Source of the DNA: Pseudoflavonifractor sp. AF19-9AC | GTDB lineage: Bacteria > Bacillota > Clostridia > Oscillospirales > Oscillospiraceae | Assembly: GCF_003478995.1 (NCBI RefSeq) | Contig: NZ_QUGI01000002.1 | Coordinates: 359,263-423,262 of the forward strand | Direction of reading: 5' to 3' | Length of the DNA stretch: 64,000 nucleotides | In this document: piece after piece, positions 7,681 through 16,659 of the stretch | Layout of the letters: each line of letters begins with the position of its first letter | Position numbering within the stretch: position 1 is the first letter of the stretch | The notes under the pieces: model-generated | Seen by the model: only the letters and a program-made list of their open reading frames with translations | Told to the model about the DNA's origin: nothing | Database searches by the model: none | Translations under genes and position numbers: made by a program

Positions 7681-9801
7681 GTGGTATCTGTGCCCTATCT
7701 CACATCCCGATGCTCTGTCATCGCCCATATCCTTCTGGAACAGACGGAGCCCATCACCATCTCCCGCCTGGCCCAGACCCTTCAGATCAGCGAGCGAACC
7801 GTCCGCTACGATCTGGATGAGCTGGATGCCTGGCTGGCCGCCCAGAATGTGCTTCTGGTGCGCAAACGGCGCATCGGCGTCTTTCTGGACCGAACCTCCC
7901 AGGGCTTCCCCTCCCTTCAGGAGGCATTTACCGGTGCGTCCGACTCCTCCCGCATCTATTCCGGCGCGGAGCGCCGATGGCACATTGTACATCGGCTGCT
8001 CAGCGGTCTGCCCCAGAACCTGTCCGGTCTGGCGGAGGCCACAGGGGTCAGCAAATCCACGGTGTGCCGGGATCTGGAGGATGTGGAGCAGTGGCTGACT
8101 GCCCGCCGCATTTATCTCTCCCGTGCCCGCGATCTTTTCTGCACGGGCAACGAGCTGGATATCCGCAAGGCTATGGTGGATCTGGCCTATGAGCGCTTCG
8201 GGCGTATGCCGCTGGTGAAGCTGCTCCAGACCGCCCAGCGGCCTTTGAAGGATGTGCTGTGGTTTCCCGAGGGCTTCTCCCTCTCCACTGCCGAGCTGAT
8301 TTCCACGGTGCGCCGCCTGCAGCGGGATCTCCAGGTATCCTTTACCGATGAATCTTCCCTGGAAATCCTCCTGTACTTCGGCGTGACCCTGTCCCGGATC
8401 TTTTCCGGCAAATATGTGTTTCTTCCCGAAGCGAACCTTGTCCACCTGGCCTCCACCCGGGAATTTCTGGTCACCGGACAGGTGCTGGGGGAGCTGGCTT
8501 CCAGTTTGAATCTGGACTTTCCCGAGGCCGAACGCTGCTACGCCACCATGCATGTGCTGGGCTGCAGCGTCACCCATGCCGACGCATCGGGCAAAACCTC
8601 CCGGGCTGAGCAGTACCTGCAGGCCGCGGTCAAGGATTTTATTGCGGAGGTCAGCCATATTCTGGGAAAAAACCTGTCCCAGGACCCCGTCCTTCTCCAG
8701 GACCTGATGCTGGAGCTCCGTCCCTGGATCTCCAGAGCCCGCTTTCGGGTGGGCACTCCCCATGACACCGGCAGTCTGATCCAGACGGCCTACGCCGATA
8801 TTTTCCGGGCGGTCTGGGCTTCCATGCCTCTTCTGGAGGTGCAGTTTGGCGTACAGTTTGATCTGGCCCTTGCGGAGGAGCTGTCGGCCTACATCGCAGC
8901 CGCCTGGGAGCGCACGGAGCAGGACAGTGCAGACAAATACGTAACCGCCATCGTGGTGTGCGGGGCCGGCATCGGGGCAGCCAAGCTGCTCTCCTCCCGC
9001 ATTACCAAGCTTTTTCCCCAAATTCAGGTTCTCCAGGAAATTTCCCTGGCGGAATTTGAATCCTTTGACACCGGCAGCGTGGACATTGTATTTACCGCCG
9101 CTCCCATAGAGCATGCCGCATCCAATGTCCTCTGTGTCGAGCCGCTCCTGGGTCCCGAAAGCCAGGAGCAGGTATCCCGCTATCTGCGGGATAACCTCCA
9201 CCAGTTTGAAAATCGGGACCGCTATATTCAGAAAATTTTGATGATCGTGGAGAACAACTGCACCATCGAAAACCGTTCAAAGCTCTATCAGGAGCTGGAG
9301 CAGTTTCTCTACGCGCAGAAAGTGCATTCCATCTTACAAACCGCACGGCATTACTCGCTTGGATCTCTGATCACCAAAAAACGAATTATCCTTCATGCTG
9401 ACGCCGCGGACTTCCGCCAGGCCATCACCCTGGGCGGTGAGCTGTTGGTCCGGGACGGCGCCATTGAACCAGATTATATCAGGGCGATGATTGAACACAC
9501 CGTGGCCTATCCCTCCGACGTGGTGGTGGCCCCCCACGTCGCACTGGCCCACGCCACTTCCTGTGGGAATGTACACGAGGTCTGTATGAGCCTTGTGCTG
9601 CTGGATCACCCAGTTCCCTTCCACCATCTCCGCAACGATCCAGTCAAGCTGGTGCTCTGCTTGGGGACTGTAGATAACTATTCTCACGAGAAGGCAATCT
9701 ATGACTTGCTTAAAATATTGGAAAACAAATATCTGCTGGACAGCATTCTGCAAGCGGAACATGTAAACCAAATTCTGCTCACCATCAACGGAATCAACTA
9801 A
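7681..9801 (+). CDS. PRD-containing PTS-regulated transcriptional activator (MtlR/BglG class)
   Basis: About 706 residues from the GTG at 7681, chosen because GGAGAG lies 7 nt upstream and the protein then begins just before the first helix-turn-helix. Domains in order: HTH_11 (about 9-55), Mga-like HTH (98-140), PRD1 (about 160-270), PRD2 (about 290-390), an EIIB-like domain with VVCGAGIG (cysteine near 427) and an EIIA-like domain (about 567-700) with the histidine near 624 in LAHATS. Such proteins activate PTS operons according to phosphorylation by EI/HPr and the cognate EII proteins. In PRD2 the position usually read HL seems to be ELRP, so one regulatory histidine may be missing. It probably controls this operon. 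Confidence 0.85.
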   Translation: MVSVPYLTSRCSVIAHILLEQTEPITISRLAQTLQISERTVRYDLDELDAWLAAQNVLLVRKRRIGVFLDRTSQGFPSLQEAFTGASDSSRIYSGAERRWHIVHRLLSGLPQNLSGLAEATGVSKSTVCRDLEDVEQWLTARRIYLSRARDLFCTGNELDIRKAMVDLAYERFGRMPLVKLLQTAQRPLKDVLWFPEGFSLSTAELISTVRRLQRDLQVSFTDESSLEILLYFGVTLSRIFSGKYVFLPEANLVHLASTREFLVTGQVLGELASSLNLDFPEAERCYATMHVLGCSVTHADASGKTSRAEQYLQAAVKDFIAEVSHILGKNLSQDPVLLQDLMLELRPWISRARFRVGTPHDTGSLIQTAYADIFRAVWASMPLLEVQFGVQFDLALAEELSAYIAAAWERTEQDSADKYVTAIVVCGAGIGAAKLLSSRITKLFPQIQVLQEISLAEFESFDTGSVDIVFTAAPIEHAASNVLCVEPLLGPESQEQVSRYLRDNLHQFENRDRYIQKILMIVENNCTIENRSKLYQELEQFLYAQKVHSILQTARHYSLGSLITKKRIILHADAADFRQAITLGGELLVRDGAIEPDYIRAMIEHTVAYPSDVVVAPHVALAHATSCGNVHEVCMSLVLLDHPVPFHHLRNDPVKLVLCLGTVDNYSHEKAIYDLLKILENKYLLDSILQAEHVNQILLTINGIN

Positions 9802-9843
9802 AACTGGGACAGAGTGTTCCCACAAGAATCAGGAGAATGGATT

Positions 9844-10110
9844 ATGGAAAAGCAATCGGTCACCATTACCAATCCCACCGGCATCCATGCCAGACCCGCA
9901 TCTCTTCTGGTAAGTCTGTGCCAACAATTCCAGTCTGACATTGTCATGGAGTGCGCAGACAGCGGGCGGCAGGTCAATCCCAAAAGCATTTTCAGCGTCC
10001 TGTCCGGCCGGCTGAAGCCGGGCACCACCGTGACCGTCGCGGCAGACGGCGAGGACGCTCAGCAGGCCGTGCAGGAGATCTGCACCTTTATTGAAGCACT
10101 GGAGGAATAA
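9844..10110 (+). CDS. ptsH: HPr family phosphocarrier protein
   Basis: An 88-residue HPr. H15 in GIHARPAS is the site phosphorylated by enzyme I; a serine at position 48 (NPKSIFS) sits where HPr kinase would act, although the context differs from the canonical KSIMG. ATG 9844 is chosen because AGGAG (9831-9835) is correctly spaced. It lies 3 nt before the EI gene, at the end of a substrate-specific PTS operon. It may therefore be a dedicated paralogue rather than the cell's general HPr; whether another copy exists cannot be seen here. Confidence 0.88.
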   Translation: MEKQSVTITNPTGIHARPASLLVSLCQQFQSDIVMECADSGRQVNPKSIFSVLSGRLKPGTTVTVAADGEDAQQAVQEICTFIEALEE

Positions 10111-10113
10111 CCC

Positions 10114-11796
10114 ATGCAAATCAAAGGGATTGGCGTATGCGGCGGCATGGCGATTGCGCCCATACACTATGTGGAGTCGCCCTGTCCGGCGGATATCAAC
10201 GAGCATACCGATCGGGAACCGGCACAGTTGAAGGCCCGTCTGGATGAGCTGACCGCAGCGCTGCAGCAGGAGTTTTTGTCCCGGGCGGCGCTTCTGCGTC
10301 AGCGTGAGCAGACACAGGACGCCGAGATGCTGGAGATGCAGGCGGTTATGCTCTGTGATGTCACCTTCCAGAACGGGGTCTGCCGCTACCTGGACCAGGG
10401 GTACAGTCTGGCCGCATCCATCACCCGCAGCTCCAATGACCAGCAGCAGGGCATTCTGGAAACAGAGGACCCCTACCTGATGGAGCGTGTGGCCGATGTG
10501 GCAGACATGGCCTCCCGTCTGGTATATGCCTGCTGGGAGATCCCCTATCCCGACCTGTCCCAGCTGGATCATCCGGTGGTGGTGGCGGCGGAGGACCTTC
10601 AGCCCTCCATGCTGGTCAGCGCTCCGGAGGAATTTATCCAGGGACTGGTGCTGGAGCACGGATCCCGCACCTCGCACATTGCCATCCTGGCCGCCGGCCG
10701 GGAGCTGCCCACCCTGGTGGGCTGCGAGGATCTGTCCGCCCTCCATGCCAGCTTCCGGGCGGGTAAGCCGGAGCTGGTCTGTCTGGATGCAGACCAGGGA
10801 ACGCTCTCCTTTGCCATGACGGACCAGGAGCTGCAGCAGGCCCGGCAGAAGCTGGAGGCCTGGCAGCAGGAGCGGCAGGCGCTCTTTGTCTACCGTGATC
10901 AGATCTGTGCCACCGCCGACGGCGAGCGGGTGTATCTCTATGGCAACATCATGGAAGCCGCTGCCGCAGAGCGAGTCCGGGAGTACGGCGGCGACGGCGT
11001 AGGCCTGTTCCGCACGGAATTTCTTTACATGAACCGGTCCACCCTGCCCAGCGAGGAGGAGCAGTTTGCCCATTACCGGGCGGCTGTCCGCAAAATGGGC
11101 GGGAAGGACGTGACCATCCGCACCATGGATATCGGGGCGGACAAGCAGACTCCGGCGCTGGATTTGGGGCGGGAGGAAAATCCCTTCCTGGGCTTCCGGG
11201 CCATCCGGGTCTGCCTGGCCAAGCCGGATATCCTGCGCACACAGCTTCGGGCAATTCTGCGGGCCAGTGCCTTTGGCCCGGTTAAAATCCTGTTCCCCAT
11301 GATTTCCCGCATGTCCGAGCTGGATCAGGCGCTGGCCATTCTGGAGGACTGTAAGGCCCAGCTCCGCCAGGAGGGCAAGTCCTTTGATGAGTCCATTCGC
11401 ATTGGAATTATGGTTGAAATTCCCTCCGTGGCAATTTTGGCCTCTCAGTTTATTCAGAAGGTGGATTTTTTCAGCATCGGAAGCAACGACCTGACCCAGT
11501 ACACCCTGGCCGTAGACCGGATGAACGAAAAAATCGACTATCTCTACGACGGGCTGGACCCTGCGGTCCTGACGCTGATTCGTGCCTCTGTCCGGGCGGC
11601 AGACCAGGCAGGCGGCGGAAAGACCTGCGGCCTGTGCGGCGAGCTGGGATCGGATCCCAAAGCGGTCCCCATTCTTCTGGGGCTGGGGCTCCGCCACCTG
11701 AGCGTAAATCCTTCCGCACTGCTGCAGACCAAGCGTCTTATTTCCCAGCTGCACCGTTCCGATCTGGAGCGGGCAGTGGCCCAGTTGAACTTGTAA
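10114..11796 (+). CDS. ptsI: PTS enzyme I (phosphoenolpyruvate-protein phosphotransferase)
   Basis: A 560-residue enzyme I that transfers phosphate from PEP to HPr. The phospho-histidine is H188 in SRTSHIAILA, followed by the PEP-binding barrel with GVGLFRTEFLYM, FSIGSNDLTQYTLAVDR and the active-site cysteine in GLCGELGSDP. Length and domain order are those of the full-length family. The short spacing after the HPr gene and a strong terminator after it show that HPr and EI close the operon. With EIIA, EIIB and EIIC upstream the operon encodes a complete phosphorelay. Confidence 0.92.
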   Translation: MQIKGIGVCGGMAIAPIHYVESPCPADINEHTDREPAQLKARLDELTAALQQEFLSRAALLRQREQTQDAEMLEMQAVMLCDVTFQNGVCRYLDQGYSLAASITRSSNDQQQGILETEDPYLMERVADVADMASRLVYACWEIPYPDLSQLDHPVVVAAEDLQPSMLVSAPEEFIQGLVLEHGSRTSHIAILAAGRELPTLVGCEDLSALHASFRAGKPELVCLDADQGTLSFAMTDQELQQARQKLEAWQQERQALFVYRDQICATADGERVYLYGNIMEAAAAERVREYGGDGVGLFRTEFLYMNRSTLPSEEEQFAHYRAAVRKMGGKDVTIRTMDIGADKQTPALDLGREENPFLGFRAIRVCLAKPDILRTQLRAILRASAFGPVKILFPMISRMSELDQALAILEDCKAQLRQEGKSFDESIRIGIMVEIPSVAILASQFIQKVDFFSIGSNDLTQYTLAVDRMNEKIDYLYDGLDPAVLTLIRASVRAADQAGGGKTCGLCGELGSDPKAVPILLGLGLRHLSVNPSALLQTKRLISQLHRSDLERAVAQLNL

Positions 11797-11820
11797 CTCC
11801 TCACCTCACTTCTTTTCCCT

Positions 11821-11866
11821 TGAGCATCCCCCGTCCTGCGTGACGGGGGATGCTCATTTTTCTTCC
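11821..11866 (+). terminator. Rho-independent terminator of the PTS operon
   Basis: Stem TGAGCATCCCCCGTC / GACGGGGGATGCTCA with a short loop, followed by TTTTTCTTCCTTTT. Confidence 0.93.
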
Positions 11867-11945
11867 TTTTGGCGGAACCTCGAATGACAGCCCTGCTCTT
11901 CACATAAATATGGAGTAAATCTCAAATTGAATGGAGTGGGGCTCA

Positions 11946-12725
11946 ATGAAGCTTGTGGGCAAACGTATTTTGTTCCTGTCTCTGAAGAAAAAGTGGTGGA
12001 CCGCCGGTCTGTGCCTGTGCCTTGCGGCGCTGATGTTCTATGTGGTGAACTATCCGGCGGTGGTGGGAGCGTCGGCCACCACCCGTCAGCTGCCCATCTA
12101 CTGCGTCCAGCGGGACCAGAAGCTGGTGTCCATCAGCTTTGACGCGGCCTGGGGGAACGAGGACACCCAGCAGCTCATTGATATCCTGGGACAGTATAAC
12201 GTGAAGGCCACTTTCTTTGTGGTGGGGGAGTGGGCGGACAAATATCCCGAGTCGGTGAAGGCGCTGTCGGACGCGGGCCATGAGGTGATGAACCACTCCA
12301 ACACCCACGCCCATTATCCCCAGATGTCCCCGGACGAGGTAGTGGCCGATCTCAACGCCTGCAACGATAAAATCGAGGCCATCACGGGGGAGCGCCCCAC
12401 CCTGGTCCGACTGCCCTACGGGGACTATGATGACAACTCCATCAACGCCGTGCGGTCCATCGGCATGGAGCCCGTCCAGTGGGACGTGGACAGCCTGGAC
12501 TGGAAGGAGATTTCGGCGGAGGAAATTACCCAGCGGGTCACCTCCAAGGTGCAGCCCGGGTCCATTGTCCTCTTCCATAACGCCGCACTCCATACCCCCG
12601 AGGCCCTGCCGACGATTTTGTCCACACTGCTCCAGGAGGGCTATACCTTCGTACCCATCTCCCAAATCATTCTGTGTCAGCCCTATACCATTGACCATAC
12701 CGGGCGGCAGTGTCCCTGTGCGTAG
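11946..12725 (+). CDS. Polysaccharide deacetylase, PdaB-like
   Basis: A 259-residue CE4-family enzyme with an N-terminal membrane anchor (about residues 20-38, after KKKWW). The NodB motif-1 region reads SFDAAWGN, as in the sporulation PdaB subgroup, motif 2 is HSNTHAHYP, and motif 3 is RLPYGDYD. CE4 enzymes remove N-acetyl groups from cell-wall amino sugars outside the membrane; PdaB relatives act on spore cortex or peptidoglycan. ATG 11946 is preferred over 11931 because GGAGTGGGG lies just before it. Single gene with its own terminator. Confidence 0.82.
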   Translation: MKLVGKRILFLSLKKKWWTAGLCLCLAALMFYVVNYPAVVGASATTRQLPIYCVQRDQKLVSISFDAAWGNEDTQQLIDILGQYNVKATFFVVGEWADKYPESVKALSDAGHEVMNHSNTHAHYPQMSPDEVVADLNACNDKIEAITGERPTLVRLPYGDYDDNSINAVRSIGMEPVQWDVDSLDWKEISAEEITQRVTSKVQPGSIVLFHNAALHTPEALPTILSTLLQEGYTFVPISQIILCQPYTIDHTGRQCPCA

Positions 12726-12757
12726 GAGGGGCTGCCCCAGAGTGCAAAACAGGCCAT

Positions 12758-12853
12758 GTCTACCAAATGTCTACCAAAAAAGGCGCCGGAACCCTTGTGT
12801 CCCAAGGGTTCCGCGTTTTTCCATTTTCTGGGCGTCTACCAAATGTCTACCAA
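12758..12853 (+). repeat. Duplicated GTCTACCA motif flanking a terminator hairpin
   Basis: A 20-bp sequence made of two GTCTACCA words in tandem (11-bp step) occurs at 12758-12777 and again, identical, at 12834-12853. Between them lies a terminator hairpin (12787-12820: CGGAACCCTT / AAGGGTTCCG, then CGTTTTT) that would end the deacetylase transcript. Four copies of the word on a near-helical period could be an operator or a recombination site. The rest of 12854-13053, the S-layer gene leader, is AT-rich; I find no convincing -35/-10 pair. Confidence 0.6.
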
Positions 12854-13053
12854 GATAACTTTTTGACTGGAAAAGTGGCCATTTCCCTGGCTTTTCATTG
12901 GATTTTCCTCACAAAATCCCGAGTGCAAGGGGCGTTATACCGGCCTAAATGGCTTAAAAAGTTCCCAAAACCTCAAAATTTGGGGAAAATCCCCGAAAAG
13001 CGATCCAAAAAGATGAAATCTCGGAGGATCAAAATTTAGAAGGAGGAATTCCA

Positions 13054-15960
13054 ATGAGAAACCTGAAGCGGGCTCTCGGCCTGGCTCTGGCTTCCGTCAT
13101 GCTCCTGGGCATGATGGTGGTTGGTACCGGCGCGAGCTATGCCGATGTGGACTCCGCTGACAATGTGGAGGCCATTGAGGTCATGCAGACTGTTGGCGTC
13201 ATGTCCGGCGACACCAATGGCAACTTTAACCCCGACCAGAAGGTCACCCGCGGTGAGATGGCCGTGGTTATGACCAACCTGCTGGGCCTGAAAGTCACCG
13301 ACTATGTTGGCACTACCCTGACCTTTACCGATGTCCCCGAGTGGGGCAAGGGCTTTGTGGCCGCTTGTCTGGCCAACGGCATTGCCGCCGGCTACAACGA
13401 CAAGCAGTTCGGCTTCAATGATTCCGTTACCACTGCCCAGGCTGCTCTGATGATGATGAAGGCTCTGGGCTACTTCCAGTACTCCAGCGACTTCGGCTCT
13501 GACTGGCAGCTGGCCACTGTGAAGCAGGCCTCCAAGATCGACCTGTTCAAGGGTATCGAGAGCGGCGCTACCGTGGCTATGACCCGCAACGATGTGGCTC
13601 AGATGGCTCTGAATGCTCTGTGCGCTAACATGGTCGAGCCCGATGACTCCACCGTCAGCATTACCACTCCCGACGGCACCACCGTTGAGGCTGGTACCGT
13701 TAAGTACAACGACGTGACCAAGCCCGCCGCCAGCACCGCTTACGCCATGATCGATCCCGACACTACCAGCGATGGTAAGCAGATCGTTCAGCTGGGCGAG
13801 CAGCTGTTTGAGGGCGAGCTGCGCCGCACCGAGAACATCACCGTTGTCGACGACGGCCGTCCCGCTGTTCAGTGGGATTACAACTCCAAGCTGATCGGCG
13901 TTTACGGCAAGGAGCCTCTGGCTACTTACACCGACAAGGTGACCCAGGCTACCATGTACAGCCTGCTGGGCAAGAGCACTTGGAATGGTCTGACTGCTGT
14001 TAACGACAGCACCGCTCTGACCGCTGGCGACACCGATCAGGTCATTGTCTATGTGGACGGCCGAATCGTTAACATCGCTGACAAGAGCACCCTGTATGCT
14101 GCCAACAACAGCACCTCCATCCAGAGCGCTGTCGGCACCAACCTGACCGGCAACGGCACTATGACTCAGGTCTACAAGGATCTGGACGGCAACGTGAGCA
14201 TTGTCATCACCAACACTTACTTGCTGCGCGCCACCAACGATTACAGCGAGACCCGCGGCAACATGAACGTTGAGGTGATGAGCGACGGTCTGGTTCTGAA
14301 CAGCAACATTCTGGATGATGCTGACTTCGATCTGGCTGGCTACAAGGATGGCGACTACATCCTGGCTCAGATTTCCTACAACGGTGCTGGCTATGATGTC
14401 ATCGACATCCATAAGGCCACCGTTCTGTCCGGTGAGGTCATCAGCTATGACGTGAACGAGACCATCACCATTGAGGGTGCCACTTACAAGTACGCCTTCA
14501 AGGCCGACAACGAGAGCAAGACCACTGCTTACTCCGTGGGCGACACCGCTTCTGTGGTCCTCGACCAGTACGGCTATGTCATCAATGTGGATGACGCCAC
14601 CGTGGACACCGGCAACTACATCTACATCTCCGAGTTTGCCACTGCCACCGGCCTGAGCAACGACATCGTCGCCGCCGCCTATTCCGCCGACGGCACCTAC
14701 AAGGCCATTAACGTCAAGACTGTTGATGGCAGCGCTGCTACCACCAGCGATCCTGCTGGCTGGTACACCTACTCCATTGACAGCAACGACAAGTATGTGC
14801 TGACCACTGCCAGCACCGCCAAGAGCACTGTCACCGGCGATAGCGACGGCGAGGATGCCGTGAAGACCGGTGTAGTCGCTTTCGGTAACGCTGGCGCTCT
14901 GAAGGCTGATGCCAACACTATCTTCCTGATTAAGGATCATGAGGACGATGTCACCGCTTATGTGGGCGTGGACAAGGTTCCCACTATCACCGTCAAGAAT
15001 ACCAAGACTGTTGATATTTATTACCTGAACCGCGAGGATTCCAGCTACGCCCGCTTCGTCTACATTGACACCAAGACCAATGCTGACACCACCATTGACG
15101 ATTCCTCTGATTCTACCGGCCTGGTTTACGTTCTGAAGCAGGGTGCCACTACCATTGACAGTGACCGCAACAAGTACATCACTTATGAGGTCACCATCGA
15201 CGGTGTGAAGGATACCATCAAGGTGAACGACGGCGTGTCCATCACCGTGGGCAAGCTGTACAAGAAGATGGCTGTTGACAGCAATGGCTATGTCACCAGC
15301 CTGGTCGAGGTCTCCGGCAGCGGTTGGGCCGCCCAGGACTACATCGACGACACCACCGATGCCATTACCTACGAGAACGGCATCCTGACCATCGTGGATG
15401 ACTCTGCCGCCTCCACCGACTATGTTGTGGCTGACGACTGCAAGATCGTTCTGGTGTACACCGACAGCGACCTGAAGGTTGACGACGGCGCCAACTATGA
15501 GCTGCAGTCCGGCATCTCTGCCGAGACCCTGTTCAAGTTCCTCCGCGGCTACAAGGCCACTACCACCGGTGCCAGCTTCTATGCGAAGACCAACACCGAT
15601 TCTGGCAAGCTGGAGCAGCTCTACGTCCGGGTTGATAACGTGGCCGTAGACACCACCACCAGCTGGACTGCCACTGCGGCTGCCGCCAACGACGGCATCA
15701 CTGTTGCTGGTACTGCTTCTGTCACTGGTTCCGCCCCCGTCAGCGCCATTTCCATCTCCGGCTCCACCGGTTCTGCTGCTAACGGCGACAAGATCACCGT
15801 GACTCTGGATGCCTGCGAGGGCGCCAAGGTCAGCGGCAGCTGGACCACCACTTACAACGGTTCCGCCTGGAGCGCTGTGAGCGGCACTATCACCGTCACC
15901 TTCGTGGACGGCAGCACCGCTAGCTACACCGCTACCAACATTACTCCCACTGTTGCCTAA
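13054..15960 (+). CDS. S-layer homology (SLH) domain surface protein
   Basis: A 968-residue secreted protein. The signal peptide has a basic start (MRNLKRALG), a hydrophobic core and a likely cut after SYA (about residue 29). Three SLH segments follow (about 29-78, 89-140, 148-190) with typical DPNGNFxP-like and FTDVP motifs; they bind secondary wall polymers. The remaining ~770 residues are Thr/Ser/Asp/Val-rich beta-type sequence without a known enzyme. A strong AGAAGGAGG site and a codon choice distinct from its neighbours (many GCT, GTT, CTG, GGC) point to very high expression, as for a major S-layer protein. Confidence 0.88.
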   Translation: MRNLKRALGLALASVMLLGMMVVGTGASYADVDSADNVEAIEVMQTVGVMSGDTNGNFNPDQKVTRGEMAVVMTNLLGLKVTDYVGTTLTFTDVPEWGKGFVAACLANGIAAGYNDKQFGFNDSVTTAQAALMMMKALGYFQYSSDFGSDWQLATVKQASKIDLFKGIESGATVAMTRNDVAQMALNALCANMVEPDDSTVSITTPDGTTVEAGTVKYNDVTKPAASTAYAMIDPDTTSDGKQIVQLGEQLFEGELRRTENITVVDDGRPAVQWDYNSKLIGVYGKEPLATYTDKVTQATMYSLLGKSTWNGLTAVNDSTALTAGDTDQVIVYVDGRIVNIADKSTLYAANNSTSIQSAVGTNLTGNGTMTQVYKDLDGNVSIVITNTYLLRATNDYSETRGNMNVEVMSDGLVLNSNILDDADFDLAGYKDGDYILAQISYNGAGYDVIDIHKATVLSGEVISYDVNETITIEGATYKYAFKADNESKTTAYSVGDTASVVLDQYGYVINVDDATVDTGNYIYISEFATATGLSNDIVAAAYSADGTYKAINVKTVDGSAATTSDPAGWYTYSIDSNDKYVLTTASTAKSTVTGDSDGEDAVKTGVVAFGNAGALKADANTIFLIKDHEDDVTAYVGVDKVPTITVKNTKTVDIYYLNREDSSYARFVYIDTKTNADTTIDDSSDSTGLVYVLKQGATTIDSDRNKYITYEVTIDGVKDTIKVNDGVSITVGKLYKKMAVDSNGYVTSLVEVSGSGWAAQDYIDDTTDAITYENGILTIVDDSAASTDYVVADDCKIVLVYTDSDLKVDDGANYELQSGISAETLFKFLRGYKATTTGASFYAKTNTDSGKLEQLYVRVDNVAVDTTTSWTATAAAANDGITVAGTASVTGSAPVSAISISGSTGSAANGDKITVTLDACEGAKVSGSWTTTYNGSAWSAVSGTITVTFVDGSTASYTATNITPTVA

Positions 15961-15985
15961 TGTGACTTCACTGTCATGAAGGACT

Positions 15986-16020
15986 CCGCGACCGCTGCGA
16001 ATGCAGCGGGCGCGATTTTT
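15986..16020 (+). terminator. Probable terminator of the S-layer gene
   Basis: Imperfect hairpin around CCGCTGC-GAAT-GCAGCGG with flanking CGCG pairs, followed by ATTTTT; it ends against the stop codon of the convergent gene. Confidence 0.7.
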
Positions 16021-16457
16021 CATCCAAATGCGACGTAGAGATATATTTTGCCCTTTTCGCTGTGTTGGGCCGCTGTGCTGTCGCCGGTCCAGGATACTCC
16101 CGTCGCTGTCCAGTTAAGATCCAGAAAATAAGCCGAACTCCAACTATGCGAGAGTGTATAAAAAGTTGTTGTCATTCCTTTCAAAAGTACCAACCCGGAT
16201 GGGCTGGAATCACTGCACCGGACAATTAACAGTTCCGGGGCTTTCCCTAGCGTCTCTGCAAAATCCAGAGCAGTAGCATATATTCCGGTTCCATATTCAC
16301 CGCTTCCAATATAGCTTCCGGTTACAATATGACAGTTTCCAAAGTTTTTCAGTGCCGCGTCAATTTTTGCGTTGTCCTCGTTAAACTCCGTGCGCATCAC
16401 CTTATCTTCTGCCGCCCACTGATTTAATCCGTAATTACTAGTCTGTCCGCTTGCCAT
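16020..16457 (-). CDS. Orphan phage-tail-like protein
   Basis: 145 residues from ATG 16457, preceded by a very strong AAAGGAGG site. The N-terminus (SNYGLNQWAAEDKVMRTEFN then NAKIDAAL) resembles the start of many phage tail-fibre or baseplate-associated proteins of Firmicutes. The rest is a Ser/Thr/Tyr-rich beta-type sequence I do not recognise. No other phage gene is near, so it is either a remnant or a small domesticated protein. It converges on the S-layer gene. Its base composition (about 50 % GC) is lower than its neighbours, suggesting acquisition. Confidence 0.55.
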   Translation of the reverse strand: MASGQTSNYGLNQWAAEDKVMRTEFNEDNAKIDAALKNFGNCHIVTGSYIGSGEYGTGIYATALDFAETLGKAPELLIVRCSDSSPSGLVLLKGMTTTFYTLSHSWSSAYFLDLNWTATGVSWTGDSTAAQHSEKGKIYLYVAFG

Positions 16458-16659
16458 GTTGCATCCTCCTTTACAAATTGGGCTTTCACCCCCGGCGTGC
16501 AAAGCGACATCGTTTCTCAATTGCATACAGATATTGGAAATTACGTTGCAACCATCTCATTTCCCGGGAAAAGGGAGCGCCCTGCGCCTTGACTTTAACG
16601 CCTAAATGTGCTAAAGTGTCTAGTAACAGCTCCCCAGAGAGCACATGGGAGGAACCGTT

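Noticed and set aside
13036-16023. A 995-codon open frame antisense to the S-layer gene
   Set aside because: Shadow of biased codon use in a highly expressed gene; composition is Gly/Val/His-rich nonsense and it has no ribosome-binding site. Similar long antisense frames opposite the LCP, kinase, Na/Pi symporter, ABC-F and SecY genes were dropped for the same reason.
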